Shown: positions 6,050-13,348, counted from the stretch's first letter. The stretch: DNA of 13,352 nt from Sulfurovum sp. (GCA_030626265.1 DAOUPF010000006.1:1-13352), one strand, 5' to 3'. Program-made: numbers and translations. Notes: generated from the letters alone by a model not told the origin.

Positions 6050-6508
6050 ATGGATTACTTTGAAGATTATAAAGATATGCTACAACTATTTAACAAATAT
6101 GAAGTGAAATATTTGGTTGTTGGTGCCTACGCAATGGGAAACTATGGCTATAGCAGGCATACACTCGACATCGACCTATGGATAGGTAGATCAGTAGAAA
6201 ATGCAAAGCGTATCCAGAAAGCCTTCCATGACTTTCCTGTTCCTTATGAAATCACAGTAGATGAACTAAATACTAAGAATCTTGTATTGCAAATCGGTAT
6301 AGAGCCTATGAGAATCGATATATTGACAGATATTGATGGGGTAGATTTCTCAGAGGCATGGAGCAACAAAACAAACAACAGCCTGTTTGGCGAAGAGATT
6401 CATTTTATAAGCATACATGATCTTGCCAAAAACAAAACCTCGGCAGGAAGAACCAAAGATAAATATGATGTATTGGAATTGGAAAAGATTATCGCTTCAA
6501 GGTACTAA
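6050..6508 (+). CDS. Pol beta-fold nucleotidyltransferase (DUF6036/AbiEii-like), uncharacterised
   Basis: The 152-residue protein shows a minimal nucleotidyltransferase: YLVVGAYAMGNYG (about residues 21-33) in place of the usual GS/GG loop, the metal-binding pair D40 and D42 in LDIDLWIG, a third acidic residue D90 in MRIDIL, and a C-terminal helix reading LAKNKTSAGRTKDKYDVLEL that is characteristic of this group. Proteins of this build transfer nucleotides to RNA or protein, and several relatives are toxins of two-gene modules. Substrate is unknown here. It is coupled to the small gene upstream and lies 32 bases before rimO, so it may be read through into rimO. It differs from the MntA-type enzyme further downstream and is not a duplicate of it. 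Confidence 0.85.
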   Translation: MDYFEDYKDMLQLFNKYEVKYLVVGAYAMGNYGYSRHTLDIDLWIGRSVENAKRIQKAFHDFPVPYEITVDELNTKNLVLQIGIEPMRIDILTDIDGVDFSEAWSNKTNNSLFGEEIHFISIHDLAKNKTSAGRTKDKYDVLELEKIIASRY

Positions 6509-6540
6509 ATCTTAAATTATATCACAAGAGAGAATAAACT

Positions 6541-7854
6541 ATGTCAAAAAAACTCCACCTAGTAAGCTTAGGCTGTACAAAAAATCTAGTAGATAGCGAA
6601 GTAATGCTCGGACGACTCCAAGAGTATGAAATAACAGACGATTCAACACAAGCTGATGTAATCATAGTGAACACCTGTGGCTTTATAGAAGCAGCCAAAG
6701 AAGAGTCTATCAACACTGTGCTAAATCTACATGAACAACGCAAAAGTAACTCCATCCTAGTAATGAGTGGCTGCCTTACTGAGAGGTATAAAAAAGAGCT
6801 CCAAGAAAGTATGCCTGAGATTGATATATTTACAGGAGTTGGTGACTATGAGAAGATAGATCAGCTTATATCCTCCAAACAGAGTACATTTACACCTGAA
6901 GTCTATCTCGCCAATGAAAAGGCTACTAGGGTCATCACAGGATCTAACTATCATGCATATATCAAAATAGCAGAAGGGTGTAACCAGAGCTGTTCATTCT
7001 GTGCAATTCCTAGCTTTAAAGGCAAACTAAACTCTAGAACACTAGACTCCATAGTAACAGAGGTAACCAATCTAGTAGAGAATGGCTTTTATGATTTCTC
7101 ATTTATATCACAAGACAGTAGTAGTTTTGGTAGAGATATGCAGATGAGTGATGGACTGATATCATTGATAAAGGCTGTAGAGGGCATAGAGGGAGTGTAT
7201 AGTGCACGAATACTCTATCTATACCCTAGTACTACAACATTTGAGTTAATTGATGCCATATCAGAGTCTAGTGTATTTCAAACATATTATGATATGCCTA
7301 TACAGCATATAGACAACTCTGTACTCAAAACTATGAAGAGAGGCTTTGGAGAGAAAAAAACCATAGAGCTACTAGAATATATGAAAAGCAAGCCGAATGC
7401 TTTTTTGAGAACTTCTGTTATAGCTGGACACCCTGGAGAGAGTGATGATAGCTTTGAGAGGTTAGAAAAGTTTATGAAGAGATTTGAGTTTGATAGATTC
7501 AACACTTTTCACTACTCTAACGAAGAGACTACTGCAGCCTTTGATATGGATCAGATATCACAAGAGATCATAGATGAGAGAGCTGATATCATGGGGCAAA
7601 TAGCAGAGACCTCTACTGTAAACTCTCTAGAGAAAATGCTAGGTCAAACCATAACTATCGTTATAGACAAAGAGAGTGATGAGCATGAATATCTGCTAAG
7701 TGCTAGACCTCTAATCTGGGCTGTAGATATAGATGGAGAGGTATTGATAAATGACACTGCCGATTTGGCTATAGAGTATGGCAAGAGATATAAAGCAGAG
7801 ATAACTGAACTCGCAGGAACACAGTTACTTGCAACACTCAAAGTAAAACTATAA
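6541..7854 (+). CDS. rimO: Ribosomal protein S12 methylthiotransferase RimO
   Basis: RimO is a radical-SAM enzyme that adds a methylthio group to a conserved aspartate of ribosomal protein S12. The 437 residues include the N-terminal UPF0004 domain with cluster cysteines C12 (SLGCTKNLVDSE), C46 (NTCGFIEAA) and C78 (SGCL), the radical-SAM motif C147-x3-C151-x2-C154, and a C-terminal TRAM domain (about residues 370-437). The SLGCTKNLVDSE and NTCGFIEAAKEES motifs separate RimO from MiaB, which is also present in this window. ATG 6541 follows AAGAGAG. A nucleotidyltransferase gene lies directly upstream and mntA 40 bases downstream. Confidence 0.96.
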   Translation: MSKKLHLVSLGCTKNLVDSEVMLGRLQEYEITDDSTQADVIIVNTCGFIEAAKEESINTVLNLHEQRKSNSILVMSGCLTERYKKELQESMPEIDIFTGVGDYEKIDQLISSKQSTFTPEVYLANEKATRVITGSNYHAYIKIAEGCNQSCSFCAIPSFKGKLNSRTLDSIVTEVTNLVENGFYDFSFISQDSSSFGRDMQMSDGLISLIKAVEGIEGVYSARILYLYPSTTTFELIDAISESSVFQTYYDMPIQHIDNSVLKTMKRGFGEKKTIELLEYMKSKPNAFLRTSVIAGHPGESDDSFERLEKFMKRFEFDRFNTFHYSNEETTAAFDMDQISQEIIDERADIMGQIAETSTVNSLEKMLGQTITIVIDKESDEHEYLLSARPLIWAVDIDGEVLINDTADLAIEYGKRYKAEITELAGTQLLATLKVKL

Positions 7855-7867
7855 CTTATGTTATAAT
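7850..7867 (+). promoter_or_regulatory. Candidate promoter with overlapping inverted repeat ahead of mntA
   Basis: TATAAT at 7862-7867 is a perfect -10, about 28 bases before the mntA start; no good -35 is seen. TATAAC (7850-7855) and GTTATA (7860-7865) form an inverted repeat with a TTAT gap that overlaps both the rimO stop codon and the -10. It could be an operator for autoregulation of the toxin-antitoxin pair. Confidence 0.4.
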
Positions 7868-7894
7868 AAGAAAAAAGTAGAGAGTGAGTAATAT

Positions 7895-8191
7895 ATGACC
7901 AGAGATGATATAATATATTATCTATCACAACATAAAGAAGATTTTTTTGATAGATTTAACCTTGAGAAACTAGGACTATTTGGTTCATTTGGGAGAGGAG
8001 AAGAGCGAGAAGATAGCGATATTGACATTATAATAGAACTGAAAAAAGATACAGATAATGTATACATAAAAAAACAAGCATTAAAGAATGAACTTGAATC
8101 TTATTTCAAAAGAAAGGTAGATATAGCCAGAGAAAAGTATCTGAAACCTTTAGCTAAAAAATCTATACTAAGAGATGTTATCTATGTCTAA
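7895..8191 (+). CDS. mntA: MntA-type antitoxin: minimal nucleotidyltransferase of a HEPN/MNT module
   Basis: The 98-residue protein has the exact MntA signature GSx10DxD: G30-S31 in LFGSFGRGE and D42/D44 in DSDIDI, with a third acidic residue D76 in RKVDIARE. In characterised MntA/HepT systems this enzyme transfers AMP units from ATP to a tyrosine of the HepT toxin and so inactivates it. All catalytic residues are present, so it should be active. ATG 7895 lies after AGAGTGAG. Its end overlaps the hepT start by eight bases, the usual order and coupling for this family. It sits between rimO and tilS. Confidence 0.93.
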   Translation: MTRDDIIYYLSQHKEDFFDRFNLEKLGLFGSFGRGEEREDSDIDIIIELKKDTDNVYIKKQALKNELESYFKRKVDIAREKYLKPLAKKSILRDVIYV

Positions 8192-8528
8192 TGATTCTTT
8201 GGCTTTACTGACTATAATAGAATCTATTGATAAAATATATCTATACTCAAACTCCAGTAAAACAGCTGATGACTTCTATCATGATACAAAAAGTTTTGAT
8301 GCTTGCATGATACACTTTATAAATATTGGTGAAATGACAACAAGACTAAGTGATAATATCAAAGAGTCTTACTCAAATATACCATGGAAAGATATAAAAG
8401 ATTTCAGAAATTTAGTCTCTCATAATTATTTCGGTATTGATGCTGATGAACTATGGGATATCATAACAAACCATCTTCCTAGACTAAAAACCTCTATTTC
8501 TAATATTTTACAAAACTATGAACTTTGA
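8184..8528 (+). CDS. hepT: HepT-type HEPN ribonuclease toxin
   Basis: The all-helical 114-residue protein carries the HepT motif Rx4HxY: R75, H80 and Y82 in RNLVSHNYFG. R and H form the HEPN ribonuclease site; Y is the residue AMPylated by MntA in studied systems. An E-MTTRL helix (about residues 50-54) upstream is also typical. I chose ATG 8184, which has AAGAG about ten bases upstream. ATG 8175 in the same frame would add three residues but has no room for a ribosome site. Characterised HEPN toxins of this type cut tRNA near the 3' end or act on mRNA; the target here is unknown. The last 11 bases overlap tilS. Confidence 0.93.
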   Translation: MSNDSLALLTIIESIDKIYLYSNSSKTADDFYHDTKSFDACMIHFINIGEMTTRLSDNIKESYSNIPWKDIKDFRNLVSHNYFGIDADELWDIITNHLPRLKTSISNILQNYEL

Positions 8529-9471
8529 CTTCTCACTAAAAAAAAATCTATTGGCTTTTTCAGCAGGTGTTGACTCCTCTGCACTTTTTTTTATGCTATT
8601 AGAAAAAGGTATACCTTTTGATATTGCCTTAGTCAATTATGGTACTAGAGAAAATAGTGATACAGAAGAAGAACACGCTAAAGAATTATCGGAAAAATAC
8701 AAGCTAACCTGCCATACTATCAAAGCAGCAAAATTCACAACTCACTTTGAGAAAAATGCCAGAGAGTTTCGATATAGTTTCTTTGAAAAGCTTATCAAAG
8801 AGCATAATTACGATACTCTGATCACAGCCCATCAGCTAAATGATCAACTCGAATGGCTGCTTATGCGTCTAGCTAAAGGTGCTGGTACTTCAGAGCTAAT
8901 AGGTCTAGAAGAGCTAAGCCAAAGAGAGGGATATAGACTAATCAGACCTCTACTTGAGTACAGTAAAGATGAGCTGTTACACTATCTACAGATTAACAAT
9001 TATCCCTACTTTGTAGATGAGAGCAATAGTGATGAGAGGTATGAGAGAAATAGATTTAGAAAGCAGTTTTCTGACTCCCTCATAGATAAATATAAAGATG
9101 GGATTAAACGAAGTTTTGAATATCTAAAAAAAGACAAAAAGAGTCTAGAGAAAGAGTTCGAGGTGCTTTATACAGAAAAAGAGTTCAGAGTCATAAAACT
9201 ACACTCTCTAACTGCAAAAGTAAAAGCCTCAGACCTTGCACTAAAAAAACTAGGCTACTTACTATCAGCACAACAGAGAAAAGAGATAGAGAACCAAAAT
9301 AGCTTAGTAATAGGCGGGAAATGGGCCATAGAGCTACAAAACAATCTACTCTATATAGCACCCTATATTGCTATAGATATGACAAAAAAGTTTAAAGAGC
9401 TATGCAGAACAAAAAAAATCCCAAAAAAAATCAGACCCTATATATTTCAAGAAAATATAAATATTTTGTAG
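8518..9471 (+). CDS. tilS: tRNA(Ile)-lysidine synthetase, short form
   Basis: TilS attaches lysine to C34 of the CAU-anticodon tRNA(Ile), which lets it read AUA codons. That reaction matters here because ATA is common in this genome. The PP-loop appears as FSAGVDSSAL (S15 to S21), a variant of SGGxDS with alanine for the first glycine. It is followed by AREFRYSFF and by AHQLNDQLEWLLMRLAKGAG (about residues 104-123), corresponding to the AHHxDDQxET block of the family in its Campylobacterota form. At 317 residues it lacks most of the C-terminal domains of the E. coli enzyme (about 430). It starts inside hepT, has no good ribosome site of its own, and is probably translated by coupling to the toxin gene. 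Confidence 0.9.
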   Translation: MNFDFSLKKNLLAFSAGVDSSALFFMLLEKGIPFDIALVNYGTRENSDTEEEHAKELSEKYKLTCHTIKAAKFTTHFEKNAREFRYSFFEKLIKEHNYDTLITAHQLNDQLEWLLMRLAKGAGTSELIGLEELSQREGYRLIRPLLEYSKDELLHYLQINNYPYFVDESNSDERYERNRFRKQFSDSLIDKYKDGIKRSFEYLKKDKKSLEKEFEVLYTEKEFRVIKLHSLTAKVKASDLALKKLGYLLSAQQRKEIENQNSLVIGGKWAIELQNNLLYIAPYIAIDMTKKFKELCRTKKIPKKIRPYIFQENINIL

Positions 9472-9563
9472 GTCAGAGTATCTCCTCCCCAGCAATCTAA
9501 ATTCAATTAATCAATCAAAATTTTAATATTATGCAAATTTATGTTGGGGAGAGGACACCCGAC
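9472..9563. terminator. Long imperfect inverted repeat between convergent stops; probable bidirectional terminator
   Basis: Positions 9472-9494 and the reverse complement of 9542-9563 are near copies of each other (both begin GTC and contain CTCCCCA/GCA or ACA). Most differences are transitions, several of which leave G:U pairs. The best core is CTCCCCAGCA (9485-9494) against TGTTGGGGAG (9542-9551). The 47 bases between are very AT-rich. The repeat starts exactly after the tilS stop and ends exactly before the xer stop. It may be a shared terminator or the remnant of a small inverted-repeat element. Confidence 0.5.
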
Positions 9564-10394
9564 TTACTTAACCAACGGGTGTGCCTTCATATATTCATCC
9601 AACTTCTTAGCACTAGCTAGCTTGGTATATACCTGTGTAGTAGCCATAGAACTATGCCCTAACAACTCACTAACATCAGATATCCTTGCACCATTATTGA
9701 GTAGATGTGTAGCAAAAGAGTGTCGCAGTTGATGTGGTGTTGCCTTTATGCCTTGTGCTTTGAAAAGTTTATCTACTTTGTATCGAAGTTGAGCAGAGTT
9801 GAGAGGAGAACCTCCTTTTTCAAACAGATACTTCTTTGGAGTATGAGTTTCTCTATACTTTAGGATTAGATTTTGTAGATATGGCATCAGAGGTAGCTGT
9901 CTACTTTTGTTTCCTTTTCCTATAATCTCTATCCAAGATTGTGATATCTGTGATAGTTCCAGAGAACTCAGCTCACTAATACGAAGACCAAGCCCGTAAA
10001 GCATACTAATGAGTAGTTTTTCAGCCAAATTGGCCTCTGCCAATACCTCCTGTATATAATCCTCTTCTATAGGCTTAGGGAGCGTCTGAGGTACCTTTAT
10101 AGATGCATCTCCTATTAGCTTGACTGTAATGCCTCTATGATCATCCAAATATCTTACAAAAGAGCGAATAGCAGAGAGTTTTTTGGTTATAGTTCGCTTG
10201 TTATTGGAGGCTATAGACAGACGTAGAGCCATGATATCTAGTATCTGCTTACCACTATCCTCATAAAACTCACATTTCTTAACCATCTGTCCAAGCACCA
10301 CCTCATAGGTGATAATAGTCTGTTCACTATATCCACGGATAGCATATAGATATTCCAAAAAATCATCTATATGATTTTGGAGGTTATCTTTCAT
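9564..10394 (-). CDS. Xer-type tyrosine recombinase
   Basis: The 276-residue protein has an N-terminal SAM-like core-binding domain (about residues 1-90) and a catalytic domain with the full set of active-site residues: R138 in GLGLRISEL, K160 in GKGNKSR, H221 and R224 in HQLRHSFATHLL, H247 in LLGHSSM and the nucleophile Y256 in TQVYTKL. XerC/XerD-type enzymes resolve chromosome dimers at dif. Size and motifs fit XerC/XerD better than a phage integrase, and the gene shares an operon with the housekeeping gene miaB two bases upstream. Many Campylobacterota use a single longer XerH, so whether this one acts at dif or has another role is open. No dif site is seen here. Confidence 0.88.
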   Translation of the reverse strand: MKDNLQNHIDDFLEYLYAIRGYSEQTIITYEVVLGQMVKKCEFYEDSGKQILDIMALRLSIASNNKRTITKKLSAIRSFVRYLDDHRGITVKLIGDASIKVPQTLPKPIEEDYIQEVLAEANLAEKLLISMLYGLGLRISELSSLELSQISQSWIEIIGKGNKSRQLPLMPYLQNLILKYRETHTPKKYLFEKGGSPLNSAQLRYKVDKLFKAQGIKATPHQLRHSFATHLLNNGARISDVSELLGHSSMATTQVYTKLASAKKLDEYMKAHPLVK

Positions 10395-10396
10395 GG

Positions 10397-11698
10397 TTAT
10401 ACTATGACCACTCCATCAAGTGCACCACGAGAGACTTTATCTATCTTTACACTCAATATTTTGCCTAACAACTCTTCGCTTCCCTCTACAAATACCAGCT
10501 TTCCATCATCACTGCGTCCTGCTACTCTACCATTGGGTTTTAGCTCATCAAAGTAGACTTTATGAATGGAGCCCGTCTGAGCATCCATCACCTCATCTAT
10601 TATCTCTGTATGTCTCTCCTGCAAGCGACTGAGCCTTTTGCCAGATATATCATTATCTATCTGTTTGGCAAACAGTGCCGCTTCTGTCATAGGTCTAGGA
10701 GAGTACTTGAAAGAGAACATCTGCTCAAAACGAACAATATTCAACACTTTCATAGTCTCTTCAAAATCCTCATCGCTCTCCCCTGGGAAGCCTACTATCA
10801 CATCAGTTGAAATTGTAGCCTCTGGACAAAGACGACGTATCTTTTCACAGCGATTCAAAAAGTTCTCTTGGGTATATCCTCTCTTCATAGCTTTTAGCAA
10901 ATCAGTAGACCCACTCTGCAATGGTACATGTATCTGCTTGCATATCTTTGGATTAGAGGCAAACTCTTCTAAGAAAGCATCATCCATATGTAAAGGGTGA
11001 GGAGAAGTAAATCTAATCCTCTCAAGACCATCAATGGCACTAATCATTTGCAAAAGCTGTGTAAAGTCACACTTCTCTTTATCCGCTCCAAAACGTCTAC
11101 CATAGTTGTTGACATTTTGCCCCAAAAGCATCACCTCTTTAGCTCCTGTAGAGACTGCCTTTTTAATCTCTTGGATTATGAGATTACTAGGGATTGATAT
11201 CTCATCACCACGAGTAGCAGGCACTATACAGAAAGTACAGCCTTTATCACAACCTATAGATATATTTACCATAGCCTTAAATGGATTAGTTCTATACTCA
11301 CCAAAAGCATAAGTACTCTCATCATAATCAGTGCTAACTTCAACTGCATGTTTGACATCTAACACATCTCTGATTTTTGATACATTTCTAGCACCTAGAA
11401 CAAAATCTACAGATGGAGCTCTTTTGATGATATCTTTACCTAGATGACTTGCAGTACACCCACATACACCTATTTTTGCACTTGGTTTTTTATATTTATT
11501 AAATACACCTATCTCAGAAAATAGTTTAGCCACAGGTTTCTCTCTGACGCTACAGGTATTTATGATGATAAGATCTGCTTGGGATACTTCTTGGGTTAAT
11601 TCGTAAGGCTCTTTTTGATTCAACTCAGCAATTATATGTTCGCTATCACGAACATTCATTGCACATCCTAGTGTCTCGATAAAAAGTTTTTTTCTCAT
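10397..11698 (-). CDS. miaB: tRNA methylthiotransferase MiaB
   Basis: MiaB adds the methylthio group to N6-isopentenyladenosine 37 of tRNAs reading UNN codons. The 433-residue protein has cluster cysteines C12 ([13 protein letters not shown]), C49 (NTCSVREKP) and C81 ([11 protein letters not shown]), the radical-SAM motif C150-x3-C154-x2-C157 in [13 protein letters not shown] followed by TRGDEISI, and a C-terminal TRAM domain. NTCSVREKP and CTFCIVPxTRG identify MiaB rather than RimO. The ribosome site before ATG 11698 is weak (CTAAAG). The order HP0268-like gene, miaB and divergent nusA is a long-standing Campylobacterota arrangement as I remember it from Campylobacter and Helicobacter. Confidence 0.96.
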   Translation of the reverse strand: MRKKLFIETLGCAMNVRDSEHIIAELNQKEPYELTQEVSQADLIIINTCSVREKPVAKLFSEIGVFNKYKKPSAKIGVCGCTASHLGKDIIKRAPSVDFVLGARNVSKIRDVLDVKHAVEVSTDYDESTYAFGEYRTNPFKAMVNISIGCDKGCTFCIVPATRGDEISIPSNLIIQEIKKAVSTGAKEVMLLGQNVNNYGRRFGADKEKCDFTQLLQMISAIDGLERIRFTSPHPLHMDDAFLEEFASNPKICKQIHVPLQSGSTDLLKAMKRGYTQENFLNRCEKIRRLCPEATISTDVIVGFPGESDEDFEETMKVLNIVRFEQMFSFKYSPRPMTEAALFAKQIDNDISGKRLSRLQERHTEIIDEVMDAQTGSIHKVYFDELKPNGRVAGRSDDGKLVFVEGSEELLGKILSVKIDKVSRGALDGVVIV

Positions 11699-11713
11699 TT
11701 GTAACTTTAGTAT

Positions 11714-11953
11714 CTATTGTACTATATGAACTTCATAAGTATACTCGCCTTCATTGAGTCCATACTTTATCTCTCTCATATATACACTATTGTCTCTCTC
11801 TTCAAAATACTCTATAAGTGCCATTATCTCTTTATGAGTATTATCTTTATCAAAGTAGAATATTGACTTATCTGCCAACTGCTCTTCTATCTTGCTTAGC
11901 TCTATTAATTTTGGCTTTGCCTTAAGGGTTGTTCTTGCTAACTTTAGTTTCAT
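11714..11953 (-). CDS. HP0268-family small protein (Smr-like nuclease candidate)
   Basis: The 79-residue protein resembles Helicobacter pylori HP0268: it begins KLKLARTT, has SIFYFDKDNTHKEIMALIEYF in the middle (HP0268 has a matching SIFYF...HK segment) and ends YEVHIV. HP0268 has an alpha/beta fold similar to Smr domains and has been reported to cut DNA and RNA. Whether this protein does so is not shown by sequence alone. ATG 11953 follows an AAGGA at eight bases. The gene lies 15 bases before miaB on the same strand and has its own promoter, making it the first gene of the operon. Confidence 0.82.
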   Translation of the reverse strand: MKLKLARTTLKAKPKLIELSKIEEQLADKSIFYFDKDNTHKEIMALIEYFEERDNSVYMREIKYGLNEGEYTYEVHIVQ

Positions 11954-11976
11954 TTATATTTTCCTTGATTTTCGCA

Positions 11977-12006
11977 ACTATATCACATATTCTGGATTTA
12001 GTTAAA
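11977..12006 (-). promoter_or_regulatory. Probable promoter of the HP0268-like/miaB/xer operon
   Basis: Read on the minus strand, TTTAAC (12001-12006) and TATAGT (11977-11982) are separated by 18 bases, and the start codon follows 23 bases after the -10. Confidence 0.55.
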
Positions 12007-12021
12007 TATGATTTTACTTTA

Positions 12022-12050
12022 TTTTGTGTAAAGGCATGATTAGATATAAT
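12022..12050 (+). promoter_or_regulatory. Probable promoter of nusA
   Basis: TATAAT at 12045-12050 is a perfect -10. The -35 is weak (TTTTGT around 12022-12027, spacer 17). It leaves a leader of about 80 bases before the nusA start and lies back to back with the divergent promoter. Confidence 0.6.
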
Positions 12051-12076
12051 AATCTTCTCGAAAGAAAAGAAAATCC

Positions 12077-12118
12077 TGCACAATATGTTACTGTTGAGTT
12101 AAAAATATCACTTGTGCA
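12077..12118 (+). promoter_or_regulatory. Inverted repeat in the nusA leader
   Basis: TGCACAA (12077-12083) and TTGTGCA (12112-12118) pair perfectly across a 28-base loop. The 3' arm ends just before two copies of AAAGGA, the second being the ribosome site of nusA. The hairpin could affect translation start or early termination. Confidence 0.45.
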
Positions 12119-12137
12119 AAGGAACAAAGGATAAATA

Positions 12138-13277
12138 ATGGAAAGAATACTAGATATCATAGAAGCAATGGCTCATGAGAAGAATATAACTAAAGAGAGT
12201 GCCGTAGAAGCATTTAAAGATGCTGTTGTTATGACTGCTAAAAGACTTACAACAAGAGAAAGTACTTTTGAGGTAAATATAGATGAAGATACACGAACAT
12301 ATACTATAGACAAAGTAATTACTGTTGTAAAAGATAGTGATACACGGCTAGAGGAGGAGGCTGATAGCTTCATGTCTCTTGCTGAAGCTGCTGATTATGG
12401 TGATGATATAGAGATAGGTGATCAAATCCGTAGTGAGATTGTACTTGAAGATTATGGTAGAACAGCTGCTTCAAATCTATATAGAGAACTCGAATATCAT
12501 ATCCAAAGACGCATAGAGCAAGACCTTTTTGAGAAGTATAAATCAAAGATAGGTACTATCACCATAGGTACTGTAACTCGTATAGATGATGAAGAAAATA
12601 CTTTTGTAGAGGTTGGTGAACTCAAGGGGATTATGAGCCAAAGAAATCGTATCAAAGGTGAGAGCTTCAAGAGAGGCGATACTCTAAAAGCACTACTTCG
12701 TTTTGTCAGCATAGACCCAGAGTTTGGTATGTTCTTGGAGCTCACTAGAACTGCGCCAAAGTTCCTAGAGGAGCTTATGAAAAAAGAGGTACCTGAGATC
12801 CAAGATGGTGCAGTAGATATCATATCAACATCAAGAAGACCAGGGGAGAGAGCCAAGATAGCACTCAAAACTGACCAGCTCAATATAGACCCTATAGGAG
12901 CAGCTGTAGGACAGAGAGGTGTAAGAATCAATGCCGTATCTGGAGAGCTTGATGATGAAAATATAGACTGTATAGAGTACTCACCTATACCTGAGATGTA
13001 TATCACTAGAGCACTATCCCCTGCAGTGGTAAAGAGTGTAAGAATTGAAAATAGAGATACAAGTGAACAAAAAGCTATAGTAGATATCACAACAGACCAA
13101 AAAGCCAAAGCTATTGGTAAGAGTGGAATCAACATCCGTCTAGCTTCTATGCTAACTGGATATCAAATAGAGCTAAATGAGGTAGAAGGTATCACTGATA
13201 GAGCAGCTTCTACAACAGAAGCTAAAGAGCACGAGAAGACTACTGATACAGCAGCCCTAGAGAGTCTATTCTCATAA
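12138..13277 (+). CDS. nusA: Transcription termination/antitermination factor NusA
   Basis: NusA binds RNA polymerase and nascent RNA and controls pausing, termination and antitermination. The 379 residues contain the N-terminal polymerase-binding domain (about 1-125), an S1 domain (about 136-200, with GTVTRIDDEENTFVEVG), and two KH domains with GQRG at 258-261 and GKSG at 327-330. The linker motif DPIGAAVGQRGVRI is typical. It lacks the C-terminal acidic repeats of E. coli NusA, as is normal outside the gamma group, and ends in a short charged tail. ATG 12138 follows AAAGGA. An AGA/ATA-rich codon pattern matches the rest of the core genes. Confidence 0.96.
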   Translation: MERILDIIEAMAHEKNITKESAVEAFKDAVVMTAKRLTTRESTFEVNIDEDTRTYTIDKVITVVKDSDTRLEEEADSFMSLAEAADYGDDIEIGDQIRSEIVLEDYGRTAASNLYRELEYHIQRRIEQDLFEKYKSKIGTITIGTVTRIDDEENTFVEVGELKGIMSQRNRIKGESFKRGDTLKALLRFVSIDPEFGMFLELTRTAPKFLEELMKKEVPEIQDGAVDIISTSRRPGERAKIALKTDQLNIDPIGAAVGQRGVRINAVSGELDDENIDCIEYSPIPEMYITRALSPAVVKSVRIENRDTSEQKAIVDITTDQKAKAIGKSGINIRLASMLTGYQIELNEVEGITDRAASTTEAKEHEKTTDTAALESLFS

Positions 13278-13291
13278 TAATAAATAGTTAC

Positions 13292-13311
13292 TATAGTATG
13301 AGAATACTATA
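13292..13311 (+). other. Hairpin downstream of nusA
   Basis: TATAGTAT (13292-13299) and ATACTATA (13304-13311) form a perfect 8-bp stem around GAGA. No T-run follows, so it is not a standard terminator by itself. Confidence 0.5.
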
Positions 13312-13312
13312 A

Positions 13313-13348
13313 GAAACATAGCATTCTGGAAGTGAATGCTTTAGTTTC
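13313..13348 (+). other. Second, nested hairpin at the right edge of the window
   Basis: AGCATTC (13320-13326) pairs with GAATGCT (13334-13340), and outside it GAAAC (13313-13317) pairs with GTTTC (13344-13348), separated by a small internal loop. It could be the terminator of nusA, the edge of an inverted-repeat element, or a structured RNA that continues beyond the window. Confidence 0.45.

Noticed and set aside
9495..9541. Possible dif-like site near the Xer gene
   Set aside because: The AT-rich stretch contains TTATGCAAAT-like words but no two arms with a proper central spacer that would support a dif call.
10371..11312. Several plus-strand open frames opposite xer and miaB
   Set aside because: All are antisense shadows of miaB and the recombinase gene, whose motifs are complete.
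12085..12102. Five-codon leader peptide (M-L-L-L-S-stop) in the nusA leader, suggesting leucine attenuation
   Set aside because: No ribosome site precedes it and such a tiny frame is expected by chance; the hairpin around it is reported instead.
12497..13135. 212-codon minus-strand open frame under nusA
   Set aside because: Long but a by-product of nusA codon use: a serine/leucine/isoleucine-rich translation with no recognisable domain and no ribosome site.
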